From Rhodanobacteraceae bacterium (lineage in GTDB: Bacteria > Pseudomonadota > Gammaproteobacteria > Xanthomonadales > Rhodanobacteraceae), in contig SCQU01000016.1 of NCBI GenBank assembly GCA_004299555.1, positions 1-63,862 of the forward strand: 63,862 nt of DNA, given 5' to 3'. Below are positions 43,043 through 51,888 of this stretch, piece after piece; position 1 is the first letter of the stretch; each line of letters starts with the position of its first letter. The notes below the pieces were generated by a model. The model was not told the DNA's origin, did no database searches, and was given only the letters and a program-made list of their open reading frames with translations. Made by a program: the position numbers and the translations under genes.

Positions 43043-44101
43043 ATGGCCAATTCAAAGACCCCCGTGCGGGGTCCGGTACTGGGTATCGAAAGCTCGTGCG
43101 ATGAAACCGGGGTTGCCGTCTACCAGGCCGGCCGCGGGCTCCTGGCCCACGCCCTGTATTCGCAGATCGAACTGCACGCCCAGTATGGCGGCGTGGTGCC
43201 CGAATTGGCCGGCCGCGACCACATCCGCAAGCTCCTGCCGCTGCTGCGGCAGACGCTCGCCGAAGGCGGCCTTGAGACCTCGGATCTCGCGGCCGTGGCC
43301 TATACCGCCGGACCCGGCCTCATCGGCGCGCTGCTGGTTGGCGCCGCCGTGGCGCGCTCGCTGGCGTGGGCGCTCGAGGTGCCGGCCATCGCCATCCACC
43401 ACATGGAAGGCCACCTGCTGGCGCCGCTGCTGGAAGAGCCCGCACCCGGCACCCAGCCGCTGGCACCGCCGTTCGTGGCGCTGCTGGTATCGGGCGGTCA
43501 CTCGCTGCTGGTCGGGGTCGAGAAGATCGGCAGTTACCGGATCCTCGGCGACACGCTCGACGACGCCGCCGGCGAGGCCTTCGACAAAACCGCCAAGCTC
43601 ATGGGCCTGCCCTACCCGGGCGGCCCGGCGCTGGCCAGGATCGCGGTCGACGGCGACCCCAAGGCGTTCCGGTTTTCACGTCCGATGACCGACCGTCCGG
43701 GGCTCGACATGAGCTTTTCGGGCCTGAAAACCCAGGTGCTGCTGGCCTGGCGGGACAGCGACCACAGCGAAGCGACCCGCTCCGACATCGCCCGCGGGTT
43801 CGAGGAGGCCATCGTTGAAACCCTCGCGGTCAAGTGCCGCCGCGCGCTGAAGCAGACCGGCTTCAAGCGGCTGGTGGTTTCGGGCGGCGTCGGTGCCAAC
43901 CAGCGCCTGCGCGCACAACTGGCCGCTGCCGGCCAGGCCGAAGGCTTCCAGACCTATTTCCCGCGCCTCGCGTTTTGCACCGACAACGGCGCGATGATCG
44001 CGCTGGCGGGCTCGATCCGGCTGGCCGCAGGCCAGACGACCGGCCCGGCCATCCGCGTGCAGCCGCGCTGGAACCTCGAGGCCTTGCCGGCGGTCGCCTG
44101 A
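43043..44101 (+). CDS. tsaD: tRNA N6-threonylcarbamoyladenosine transferase TsaD
   Basis: This 352-aa ASKHA-fold enzyme makes t6A37 in ANN-decoding tRNAs together with TsaB/TsaE. Motifs: [17 protein letters not shown], the metal ligands in [29 protein letters not shown] and the C-terminal [15 protein letters not shown] with TDNGAMIAL. It is essential in most bacteria and full length here. Confidence 0.97.
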   Translation: MANSKTPVRGPVLGIESSCDETGVAVYQAGRGLLAHALYSQIELHAQYGGVVPELAGRDHIRKLLPLLRQTLAEGGLETSDLAAVAYTAGPGLIGALLVGAAVARSLAWALEVPAIAIHHMEGHLLAPLLEEPAPGTQPLAPPFVALLVSGGHSLLVGVEKIGSYRILGDTLDDAAGEAFDKTAKLMGLPYPGGPALARIAVDGDPKAFRFSRPMTDRPGLDMSFSGLKTQVLLAWRDSDHSEATRSDIARGFEEAIVETLAVKCRRALKQTGFKRLVVSGGVGANQRLRAQLAAAGQAEGFQTYFPRLAFCTDNGAMIALAGSIRLAAGQTTGPAIRVQPRWNLEALPAVA

Positions 44102-44108
44102 CGCCACC

Positions 44109-44462
44109 ATGGACAGCGTTTTCATCGACGGCCTCAGGATCGAGACCCTGATCGGGATCTACCCGCACGAACGCAAGGCCCGCCAGCCCGTGGTGTTGAC
44201 CGTGACGCTCGGCTACGCCCCCCGCGCCATCACGGACATCAGCCAGGCCATCGACTACGGGGCGGTGGTCGCGGCGTTGCGCGCATTCGTCGGCGGGCGC
44301 ACCGATGGTCTGCTGGAAACCCTGGCAGACGCGTGCGCGGCCATGTTGAAGCTGCGGTTTCCCGCAGTGCGCACCATCGACCTTGTGATCGACAAGCCAC
44401 TCGCCGCCACGGCGCTCGACTGCGCGCGCGCCGGTGTGCGCATCCACCGCGAGTTTACCTGA
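44109..44462 (+). CDS. folB: Dihydroneopterin aldolase
   Basis: This 117-aa FolB converts dihydroneopterin to 6-hydroxymethyl-dihydropterin. DSVFIDGLRIETLIGIYPHE carries the family start, TDISQAIDYGAVVAALRAFV the pterin-binding Tyr, and DLVIDKPLA the catalytic Lys region. It follows tsaD by 7 bp and precedes folK by 1 bp. Confidence 0.95.
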   Translation: MDSVFIDGLRIETLIGIYPHERKARQPVVLTVTLGYAPRAITDISQAIDYGAVVAALRAFVGGRTDGLLETLADACAAMLKLRFPAVRTIDLVIDKPLAATALDCARAGVRIHREFT

Positions 44463-44463
44463 C

Positions 44464-44901
44464 GTGGCGGTGCGGCGCTACCTGCTGCTGCTCGGTTCCA
44501 ACCTCGCGACCGCAGCACGCCTGCGAGAGGCACTCACCGCGCTGGCAACGCTGGGCAAGGTTGCCACACTGACGCCGGTCACCCCCACGCCGGCGCGGCA
44601 CGACCCGACCCGGCATTACTTCAACGCGCTGGTGCGGTGCGACTGCACCCACGACCGCGACGCGTTCATCGCGCACCTGAAGCAGCTCGAAGCCGAACTC
44701 GGCCGGGTGCGCGGCGCCGGCGGCGACGTCGCGATCGACATCGACCTCCTGGCAACCTGCGTGGACGGCCACTGGCGCGCCGACCCCCACGCGCTCGCCA
44801 AGCACGAATTCACGCAGTCGCCCGCACGCGAGCTGCTGCAGCAGTCAGGCATCACCATTCAGACGATCGCTGGCAAAGGAGCAGGCGGTGGACATTCTTG
44901 A
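44464..44901 (+). CDS. folK: HPPK (hydroxymethyldihydropterin pyrophosphokinase)
   Basis: A 145-aa FolK-type kinase. YLLLLGSNLATAARLREALT opens the fold, FNALVRCDC gives the substrate strand, LEAELGRVRGAG matches LExxLGRxR, and VAIDIDLLA holds the two Mg-binding Asp residues. The usual Arg/His-rich end is shorter. The GTG at 44464, one base after the folB stop, is the likely start. It acts on the FolB product. Confidence 0.85.
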   Translation: MAVRRYLLLLGSNLATAARLREALTALATLGKVATLTPVTPTPARHDPTRHYFNALVRCDCTHDRDAFIAHLKQLEAELGRVRGAGGDVAIDIDLLATCVDGHWRADPHALAKHEFTQSPARELLQQSGITIQTIAGKGAGGGHS

Positions 44902-45652
44902 CCAACGCGCGCTGGCGCTGATCCCCCGCTGGGCCCGCTGGACCGTGATGGGATTTCTTGCGGCCGCGACGCTCGTCAGCGCCGGCGCCGCACTCTGGCT
45001 CGCGCTGACCCACGGCAGCGACACGCTCGCGGTGGCGCTGCTGTCGATCTTCAAGGCCTCGGCCATCGGCTGCGCGCTGTGGTTCTTTTTCCTCATGGGC
45101 CAGCGTGCCCAAAGCCGGCACGACCTCCTGCGCCGCACATCGGCCATCCTGGCGCAGGACATTCCGGACAGCCTGAACCTGTATGGCATCCCGGATGCCA
45201 TCCGTACCCACGGCCGCGTGCCCGCCGTCGATGGCAAGGCGCTCGCCGTCACCGTGGACACCCAGCACGCACCGGGCACCGTGCACGCGCGCTACATCGT
45301 CAAGTGGCCCGGCATGGCCGGCGCGCTCGAGCTGCGCGTGCACCTGAATGTCAAGGTGCTCTCGGTGGTGTATGTGTTTCCGGGCACCGAACCGTCGCAA
45401 CTTGATACGGCCCTCAAGGGAGCCTTGTCCGCGTCGGCCAACATGGACTGGAAGGAAGAGTTCCGTGGGCTTCAGTCCCCCGCGGCCGGCACCGGGGCAG
45501 GCGCCTGTACGGAACTGTGGCTGCGCATGAAGCTCAGCCCCGACTTCCTGCACGAACCGACCGAGCAGCTGTTTGTCACCAATGACCTTGCCGCCATGAC
45601 CCGGGCCATCGTGACGAGCTGGAACCGGCGGCCCGGCACCGCCGCCACCTGA
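44888..45652 (+). CDS. Two-helix membrane protein of unknown function
   Basis: A 254-aa protein with two N-terminal helices (WTVMGFLAAATLVSAGAALW; AIGCALWFFFLMG) and a soluble C-terminal domain of about 180 residues with no motif that I recognise. The GTG start overlaps folK by 14 bp, with GGAG just upstream. Codon use is normal for the region. Confidence 0.7.
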   Translation: MDILDQRALALIPRWARWTVMGFLAAATLVSAGAALWLALTHGSDTLAVALLSIFKASAIGCALWFFFLMGQRAQSRHDLLRRTSAILAQDIPDSLNLYGIPDAIRTHGRVPAVDGKALAVTVDTQHAPGTVHARYIVKWPGMAGALELRVHLNVKVLSVVYVFPGTEPSQLDTALKGALSASANMDWKEEFRGLQSPAAGTGAGACTELWLRMKLSPDFLHEPTEQLFVTNDLAAMTRAIVTSWNRRPGTAAT

Positions 45653-45713
45653 ACGCCCCGATATCACCGCTGCGGACGGATGACACGGGTGCCCGCCCCG
45701 CGCGTGGGCGCCC

Positions 45714-46454
45714 CTACCCGCCGAGGATGCGCCCGCCATCCACCCGGATCGTCTGGCCGGTGACATAGCCGGCATCGCGCAGCAGCCACAGCACCGCGCC
45801 GGCGACGTCGGCCGGCGTGCCCTGCCGCGCGAGCGCGGTCTCGTTGACGAGACTCTCCGGCGTCTCGGCCTTGAACGGCTGCTCGGACCACAACACGTTG
45901 CCGGGGGCTACCGCGTTGACCCGTATTTCCGGTCCCAGCGCCTGCGCCAGCGCCAGGGTTGCCATCCTGAGCGCGGCCTTGCTCATGCTGTAGGCAAGGT
46001 ACTGCGGCAGCGGGCGCTCGGCGTAAATATCGGTGATGTTGACGATGGCGCCGTGGACGGCCGCAAGCTGCGGCGCGGCCGCTTGCGCCAGCAGCAGCGG
46101 CGCGCGCGCGTTGACGCGGAACAATTCATCGCACTGCGCCGCGGTCATCGCGCCCACCGGCGTCGCGTAAAACACCGAGGCATTGTTGACCAGCGCATCC
46201 AGGCGTCCAAAGCGCGCCACGCTCGTCGCCACCAGTTCCGGCAGGCGGTCGGCAGCGGCAAGGTCGGCCTCGATCGCGAGGGTTGAGCCGGCCCGCGCGG
46301 CTTCAAGCCCGGCGATCAGCCGGTCAAGGTCAGCGCGCGAATGCCGGCAGTGCAAGGCAAGGTCGTACCCTGCGCCGTGCAGGGTGCGCGCGATCACGGC
46401 GCCCACCCGGCGGGCCGCCCCGGTCACCAGCACCACGCGACGGTTTTCACTCAT
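45714..46454 (-). CDS. Pteridine reductase-like SDR
   Basis: A 246-aa short-chain dehydrogenase with the NADP-binding GAARRVGAVIARTLHGAGYD (TGxxxRxG form typical of pteridine reductases), NNAS, the Tyr-Lys pair in YLAYSMSKAALRM, and the end GQTIRVDGGRILGG. FolM/PTR1-like enzymes reduce dihydrobiopterin or dihydrofolate, which fits folB-folK nearby. The ATG at 46454 (MSENRRVVLVTG) is preferred. Confidence 0.86.
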   Translation of the reverse strand: MSENRRVVLVTGAARRVGAVIARTLHGAGYDLALHCRHSRADLDRLIAGLEAARAGSTLAIEADLAAADRLPELVATSVARFGRLDALVNNASVFYATPVGAMTAAQCDELFRVNARAPLLLAQAAAPQLAAVHGAIVNITDIYAERPLPQYLAYSMSKAALRMATLALAQALGPEIRVNAVAPGNVLWSEQPFKAETPESLVNETALARQGTPADVAGAVLWLLRDAGYVTGQTIRVDGGRILGG

Positions 46455-46519
46455 GCCACGCCTCCGCACGCTATCCTGCAGCGCTCACAGGTTGCCTGAA
46501 CACCACGGATCACGCCAGC

Positions 46520-47722
46520 TTGGACACGTCGCTGCCCACCCCATCCGCCGCCGAGGTCGCGCACTCGGCGCGCCTGGTGGATGCCATTCGCCAGGAAATT
46601 GCGGCACGCGGGCCGATCCCGTTCGCCCGCTTCATGGAGCGCTGCCTGTACGCGCCCGGCCTTGGCTACTACAGCGCGGGCCGGCAGAAGTTTGGCGCGG
46701 CCGGTGATTTCGTGACCGCGCCGGAACTGGGGGCGGTGTTTGCGCAGTGCGTCGCCCATGCCATGGCCCCGGTGCTGCGCGCCTGCGGTGAGGATGGCAC
46801 ATGGTTTGAACTTGGTGGCGGCAGCGGCGCCTTCGCGCGCGACTGCCTGCTCGCCCTGCAGCAGCTGGACGCGCTGCCGCGCCACTACTGGTTGCTGGAG
46901 CCGTCGGCGGACCTTCGCGAACGCCAGCGCGAATGCCTGCGCGGCGCCTTGCCGGCGGACGTATTCACCCGCTGCGCGTGGCTCGAGCGTCCGCCGCAGC
47001 ATCCCTGGTCAGGGGTGTTGTTTGCCAACGAAGTGCTGGATGCCCTGCCGATCACGCGCTTCGCGATGCAAGCCGGCGACGTGTTTGAAGAGCACATCGG
47101 CCTCGGCACCCAGGGCGCGTTCGCGCGCTGCGAACGGCCGGCCGATCCCCTGGTTGCCGGTGCGGTGCGCCACCTCGAGCGGCAGCTCCAGCGCGACTTC
47201 GCCGGCGGCTATCGTTCGGAAGTACTGCCGCAGCTGCCGTGGTGGCTGCAGGCGATCGCGGGTGAACAGGCGCGCGGCGCGGCGCTGTTTGTCGACTACG
47301 GGTACGTGCGCCGCGAGTTTTACACGCCGGAGCGGACCGATGGCACCCTGCTGTGCCATTACCGCCAGCGCGCGCATGACGACCCGCTGATCCTGCCGGG
47401 GCTGCAGGACATTACCGCGTCGGTCGACTTCACCGCGCTGGCCGAGGCCGGCATCAACGCCGGGTATGACTCGGTGACCTACCTGTTCCAGTCGGAATTC
47501 CTGATGGCGGCGGGCCTGGACGCGGTCTTTGCCGCCGCCCGCGCCGCAGCGGCGGATGAAGCCGCGCGCTACGCGCTGGCGCAACAGGTCAAGCGCCTGA
47601 CGTTGCCAGGCGAAATGGGCGAGCGCTTCCAGGCCATGCTGTTTGCGCGCGGACTCGACGCCGGCGCGCTGCCGCCCCGCCTGCTGGCGGCTGACCGCAG
47701 CGGGCGGCTGTGGAGCCAGTGA
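46520..47722 (+). CDS. MidA/NDUFAF7-family SAM-dependent methyltransferase
   Basis: A 400-aa member of the DUF185 (Methyltransf_28) family. It shows ARGPIPFARFMERCLYAPGL, the conserved YYSAGRQKFGAAGDFVTAPE, the SAM loop WFELGGGSGAFARDCLLALQ and LFANEVLDALPITRF. The mitochondrial homologue methylates an Arg of complex I; the bacterial substrate is not settled. The start is uncertain, as no ATG fits; TTG at 46520 is proposed. Confidence 0.85.
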   Translation: MDTSLPTPSAAEVAHSARLVDAIRQEIAARGPIPFARFMERCLYAPGLGYYSAGRQKFGAAGDFVTAPELGAVFAQCVAHAMAPVLRACGEDGTWFELGGGSGAFARDCLLALQQLDALPRHYWLLEPSADLRERQRECLRGALPADVFTRCAWLERPPQHPWSGVLFANEVLDALPITRFAMQAGDVFEEHIGLGTQGAFARCERPADPLVAGAVRHLERQLQRDFAGGYRSEVLPQLPWWLQAIAGEQARGAALFVDYGYVRREFYTPERTDGTLLCHYRQRAHDDPLILPGLQDITASVDFTALAEAGINAGYDSVTYLFQSEFLMAAGLDAVFAAARAAAADEAARYALAQQVKRLTLPGEMGERFQAMLFARGLDAGALPPRLLAADRSGRLWSQ

Positions 47723-47848
47723 AACCTCGCTGAAAGGCTGTTGGAGGATGCTGTAGGCGCGGCTTGACCTGCGGCTGGGCCGGCGCGTTGCAAATCGGCG
47801 ACAATAGAAGCCTTGGCGCCCGCCCCGTGCGGGCGCACGCATATATCC

Positions 47849-48223
47849 ATGACCCACACTCTCGTCATCTTGCTGTTGTTGCTGGGCTCGGTCACCTGCG
47901 ACGTGACCGGACAGGTATGCTTCAAGCTCGGCGTGGGTGACGCCGGCGCCGGCGTCAGCGCGCCTTCGCTGCTCACCAAGGTGCTGCACTCGCGCTGGAT
48001 CATGCTGGGCGTCGCGGTGTACGCCGTGGAATTCGTGTTCTGGTTCGCGGCGCTGTCGCGCACGGAACTCAGCACCGCATTCCCGTTCACCGCGCTTGGC
48101 TATGTCGGTGTGGTACTGGCCAGCCGCAGCATCCTGCATGAACGCATTTCGCTGCGCCGCTGGGTTGGAATCGGCACGATCGTCGTCGGGGTCGCGCTGG
48201 TCACGGGGCAGCAGTTCGTCTGA
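47849..48223 (+). CDS. Half-size EamA/SMR-like transporter subunit (first)
   Basis: A 124-aa protein with four helices (LVILLLLLGSVTCDVTGQVC; WIMLGVAVYAVEFVFWFAAL; TELSTAFPFTALGYVGVVLA; GIGTIVVGVALVTGQ) of the small EamA/ArnE-like type. Proteins this size work as dimers. A second half-size protein lies at 49106, which suggests a heterodimer like the ArnE/ArnF lipid flippase. No experimental role is known. Confidence 0.75.
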   Translation: MTHTLVILLLLLGSVTCDVTGQVCFKLGVGDAGAGVSAPSLLTKVLHSRWIMLGVAVYAVEFVFWFAALSRTELSTAFPFTALGYVGVVLASRSILHERISLRRWVGIGTIVVGVALVTGQQFV

Positions 48224-48233
48224 TGGAAAAACA

Positions 48234-49109
48234 ATGACTCAATCGATGATCAAACAGGCGGATTTCCTGCTGCGCGGCGGGCGCGCGGGAGTACTGCTGA
48301 TCCACGGCCTGACCGGCACGCCGGCTGAAATGCGCTTCGTCGGCAAGGGCCTCAACCGCGCCGGGTTCACCGTCTACGGGATGCAGCTTGCGGGCCACTG
48401 CGGCAGCGAGGCCGATTTGCTGAAGACCGGCTGGCGCGACTGGACGCGCAGCGTGACCGCGGGCGCCGAACGCCTGCGGCGCGAAGTCGATCACCTGTTC
48501 GTGGCCGGACTGTCCATGGGTTCGGTGCTGGCGTTGAACCTGGCAATCGAGCGCCCGCAGTGGGTGGACGGCCTGGGGCTCTACGGCAGCACGCTGTTCT
48601 ACGACGGCTGGACCATACCGCGCATCGCGCGCCTGTCGTTCCTGCTGCCGCTGGTGTGCGGCCTTGGCTTGTTCAAGCGCCAGCGCTTCATGGAAAGCTT
48701 CCCCTACGGCATCAAGGACGAACGCGTGCGGATGCGCATCGCCGGCGCGATGCTGGACGGCCAGAGCGAGGCCGGCGGCCTGCCCGGCAATCCCTGGCCA
48801 TCGCTGGCCGAATTCCACAAGCTGGTGTGGCACGTGCGCCCGCACCTCGCGGACGTGCGCGCGCCCGCGCTGATCATGCACGCCGCGGACGATGACATCG
48901 CCAGCGTCCGCAACGCCCGCCTGCTCGAACGGCGCATCACCGGCCACACCGAAACGGTGCTGCTCAACGACAGCTACCACATGATCACGGTCGATGGCGA
49001 ACGCGACAAGGTCATCGCCCGCAGCGCGGACTTCTTCACCCGCATCCTTGCCGAAAGCCCGCAACGGGTGGCACGCGTACGCATCGCCACGGCGCCCTCG
49101 GCCGCATGA
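48234..49109 (+). CDS. Alpha/beta-fold hydrolase
   Basis: A 291-aa serine hydrolase: oxyanion segment VLLIHGLTGTPAEMRFVGKG, nucleophile elbow VAGLSMGSVLALNL, acid in HAADDDIAS and His in LLNDSYHMITVDGE. It resembles Est30-type carboxylesterases and monoacylglycerol lipases. It sits between the two half-transporters, 11 bp after one and 4 bp overlapping the other. An acyl-lipid substrate is likely from the neighbours. Confidence 0.85.
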   Translation: MTQSMIKQADFLLRGGRAGVLLIHGLTGTPAEMRFVGKGLNRAGFTVYGMQLAGHCGSEADLLKTGWRDWTRSVTAGAERLRREVDHLFVAGLSMGSVLALNLAIERPQWVDGLGLYGSTLFYDGWTIPRIARLSFLLPLVCGLGLFKRQRFMESFPYGIKDERVRMRIAGAMLDGQSEAGGLPGNPWPSLAEFHKLVWHVRPHLADVRAPALIMHAADDDIASVRNARLLERRITGHTETVLLNDSYHMITVDGERDKVIARSADFFTRILAESPQRVARVRIATAPSAA

Positions 49110-49528
49110 GCCGCCGCGCCGCCTGGCTGCCGCCGCTGCTGCTTGCGTGGATCGCGTTGCTCGCGATTGAAACGCTGGGGCAGGTGGCGCTGAAGCTCGC
49201 CGGCACCGCGGTCGGCGCATTCGAGCTCGATGGCCCCTCCATCCTGCGCGCGGTCTCGACGCCGTGGCTATGGGTGGGCGTGGCGTGCTATCTTGGCCAG
49301 TTTGCGGTGTGGATGAACATCCTGGAGAAATCCACCCTGTCCAGCGCATTCCCCACCAGTGCGATCGTGTTCGTCGCGATCATGGTCGCGTCGTGGGCGG
49401 TATTCGGCGACCCGATGGGCTGGGGCAAGCTCCTGGGCTCGGCCGTCATCGTCGCTGGTATCCTGTTGCTCGGCGGCGATGATGAATGCGCGCGGCCGCA
49501 CACCGATGCCGAAGGAAACCTGCAATGA
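49106..49528 (+). CDS. Half-size EamA/SMR-like transporter subunit (second)
   Basis: A 140-aa, four-helix protein (LLLAWIALLAIETLGQVALK; WLWVGVACYLGQFAVWMNIL; STLSSAFPTSAIVFVAIMVA; KLLGSAVIVAGILLLGG). The helix pattern parallels the 47849 protein although the sequences are diverged, as for ArnE and ArnF. It overlaps the hydrolase stop and the ACP start (ATGA both sides), so the four genes are tightly coupled. Confidence 0.75.
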   Translation: MSRRAAWLPPLLLAWIALLAIETLGQVALKLAGTAVGAFELDGPSILRAVSTPWLWVGVACYLGQFAVWMNILEKSTLSSAFPTSAIVFVAIMVASWAVFGDPMGWGKLLGSAVIVAGILLLGGDDECARPHTDAEGNLQ

Positions 49529-49812
49529 GCGACGACGTACAGACAACCGTGTTTTCGATCATCGCGAAGGAAGCCGACATCGATGTCGCCAAGGTTACGC
49601 TGGATTCAACCTTGAAGGACCTCGAAATCGCTTCGCTGGACGCGATCCAGATCATTTTCGAGATCGAGGACCACTTCAAGATCCAGATGCCCGACCGCGA
49701 CCCGAACTTCGATACCGAATCGGTCAAGGGTTTGGTCGAGACGGTCGAAAAATTGCTGGCCGACAAGGCCGCCAATCCGGCGCCGCCCACCGCGACGCCG
49801 CCCGCCGCCTGA
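49525..49812 (+). CDS. Acyl-carrier-protein-like protein
   Basis: A 95-aa four-helix carrier with the phosphopantetheine Ser37 in LEIASLDAIQIIFEIED; the usual DSL reads ASL. The acidic helix 2 is kept, and an Ala/Pro tail follows. It is distinct from the housekeeping AcpP. The ketosynthase that follows is the obvious partner. Confidence 0.85.
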   Translation: MSDDVQTTVFSIIAKEADIDVAKVTLDSTLKDLEIASLDAIQIIFEIEDHFKIQMPDRDPNFDTESVKGLVETVEKLLADKAANPAPPTATPPAA

Positions 49813-49821
49813 CGGTTCCCC

Positions 49822-51036
49822 ATGTCCAGACGCGTTGTCATCACCGGCGTCGGTGCGATCTGCGCGCTCGGCCACGACGCACGCACGCTGTGGAACGGCA
49901 TGCGCGAAGGCCAGAGCGCGATCGCGCCGCTGGCCGGGTTTGAAGATCAAGCCATGCGGGTCAAGGTCGCGGCGCAGGTGCGCGACTACGACCCCGCGCA
50001 ATACTTCGACGCCAAAAAACGGCCGCTGCTGGATCGCGTCTCGCAGTTCGCGCTGATCGCCGCGCGCGAAGCGGTCGCGCAATCCGGGTTGACATTCGAT
50101 CCGCAGCTGGCCACGCGCACGGCGTGCGTCATCGGTACCGGAGTGGGCGGGGAAGTTGCGCATGATGATGCCTCCAAGCGTCTTTACGCCGAGGGCAATC
50201 CGCGCCTGCACCCGCTGACCGTGGTGCGGATCATGCCCAGCGCACCGGCTTCGCACGTCTCGATCGAATTTGGCATCACCGGCCCGACCTTTGGCATCAC
50301 CAGCGCCTGCGCCACCTCCAACCATGCCTTCGCGCAAGCCTTGGCGCTGGTGCGTTCGGGCATGGCCGATGCGGCGCTCGCGGGTGGCACCGAGGCTTGC
50401 ATCACGCTCGGCACCCTGCGGGCGTGGGAAGCCATGCGCATCCTCGCCGACGACACCTGCCGCCCATTCTGCAGGCAGCGGCGCGGGCTGGTGCTGGGCG
50501 AAGGCGCCGGCGTCGTGGTGCTGGAAGAGCTTGAGCACGCGCGTGCGCGCGGAGCCGAAATTCTCGCGGAGCTGGCGGGCGCCGGCATGAGCGCGGATGC
50601 GGGCGACATCGTGATGCCATCCCCGACCGGTGCCGCCAGCGCGATCAGCGCAGCGCTCAAGGATGCACACCTCAATCCCGGCGAGGTCGACTACATCAAC
50701 GCCCACGGTACCGCGACACCGGCGAACGATCCGACCGAAACCAAGGCCATCCACCTGGCACTCGGCGACGCCGCGCGCACGGTCGCGGTTTCGTCCACCA
50801 AGGCGGTCCACGGCCACGCGCTCGGCGCAGCGGGCGCACTCGAAATCGTCGCCGCCCTCGGCGCGCTGCGCGAAGGCGTGATCCCACCCACCGCGAACTT
50901 CCTCGACCCCGACCCCGAATGCGATCTTGACTACGTGCCGAACGTCGCACGCGAAACACCAGTGCGCGCCGTACTGTCCAACGCCTTCGCATTCGGCGGG
51001 TTGAACGCGGTGGTCGCGCTGACACGCGCACCCTGA
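49822..51036 (+). CDS. Beta-ketoacyl-ACP synthase (FabF-like)
   Basis: A 404-aa condensing enzyme with the Cys-His-His triad: Cys163 in GITSACATSNHAFAQAL, His295 in INAHGTATPANDPTE and His332 in KAVHGHALGAAGALE. It elongates acyl chains on an ACP. The dedicated ACP next door and the two half-transporters suggest a secondary lipid or polyketide-like pathway rather than bulk fatty acid synthesis. The gene ends 12 bp before the tandem array. Confidence 0.88.
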   Translation: MSRRVVITGVGAICALGHDARTLWNGMREGQSAIAPLAGFEDQAMRVKVAAQVRDYDPAQYFDAKKRPLLDRVSQFALIAAREAVAQSGLTFDPQLATRTACVIGTGVGGEVAHDDASKRLYAEGNPRLHPLTVVRIMPSAPASHVSIEFGITGPTFGITSACATSNHAFAQALALVRSGMADAALAGGTEACITLGTLRAWEAMRILADDTCRPFCRQRRGLVLGEGAGVVVLEELEHARARGAEILAELAGAGMSADAGDIVMPSPTGAASAISAALKDAHLNPGEVDYINAHGTATPANDPTETKAIHLALGDAARTVAVSSTKAVHGHALGAAGALEIVAALGALREGVIPPTANFLDPDPECDLDYVPNVARETPVRAVLSNAFAFGGLNAVVALTRAP

Positions 51037-51048
51037 GGACCGCCCACG

Positions 51049-51888
51049 CCCTTCCAACGGAAGGGATCGCAGCACCGCTGCGCCCGGCATCGGCCACCCC
51101 TTCCAGCGAAAGGGATCGCAGCACCGCTGCGCGCGGTATCGTCCACCCCCTTCCAGCGAAAGGGATCGCAGCACCGCTGCGCGCGGCATTGTCCACCCCC
51201 TTCCGGCGGAAGGGATCGCAGCACCGGTGCGCCCGGCATCGGCCACCCCTTCCAGCGAAAGGGATCGCAGCGCCGCTGCGCGCGGCATTGTCCACCCCCT
51301 TCCAGCGAACGGGATCGCAGCACCGGTGCGCCCGGCATCGGCCACCCCTTCCAGCGAACGGGATCGCAGCACCGGTGCGCGCGGCATCGGCCACCCCTTC
51401 CAGCGAAAGGGATCACAGCGCCGGTGCGCGTGGCATCGTCCACCCCCTTCCAGCGAAAGGGATCGCAGCACCGGTGCGCCCGGCATCAGCCACCCCTTCC
51501 AGCGAACGGGATCACAGCGCCGCTGCGCGCGGTATCGTCCACCCCCTTCCGGCGGAAGGGATCACAGCGCCGGTGCGCGCGGTATCGGCCACCCCCTTCC
51601 AGCGAAAGGGATCGCAGCACCGCTGCGCGCGGCATCGGCCACCCCTTCCAGCGAACGGGATCGCAGCACCGCTGCGCGCGGTATCGCCCACCCCCTTCCA
51701 GCGAAAGGGATCGCAGCGCCGGTGCGCGCGGTATCGTCCACCCCCTTCCAGCGAAAGGGATCGCAGCGCCGCTGCGCGCGGTATCGGCCACCCCCTTCCG
51801 GCGGAGGGGATCACAGCACCGCTGCGCGCGGTATCGTCCACCCCCTTCCGGCGGAAGGGGGTCGCGACGCAGTCGCGGGGGGATGACG
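51049..51888. repeat. 17-unit tandem array of a two-hairpin palindromic repeat (49-50 bp)
   Basis: Units begin CCCTTCC at 51049, 51098, 51148, 51198, 51247, 51297, 51346, 51395, 51445, 51494, 51544, 51594, 51643, 51693, 51743, 51793 and 51843. Each holds CCCTTCCAGCGAAAGGG, a hairpin, then GATCGCAGCACCGCTGCG, a second hairpin, and a linker like GCGGTATCGTCCACC. Variable bases toggle between a few states (AGCGAA/GGCGGA; ACCGC/ACCGG/GCCGC). The last unit ends GTCGCGACGCAGTCGCGGG like the solitary element. No unique spacers exist. Confidence 0.95.

Noticed and set aside
49606-51486. Long open frames through the tandem array (minus strand 626 codons, plus strand 362, 306 and 219 codons)
   Set aside because: They come from repeat units free of stop codons; they exist in several frames and both strands, lack ribosome sites and partly oppose the ketosynthase gene.
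51049-51888. CRISPR array
   Set aside because: Unit length is regular, but whole units repeat with small changes; there are no unique spacers and no cas genes nearby.
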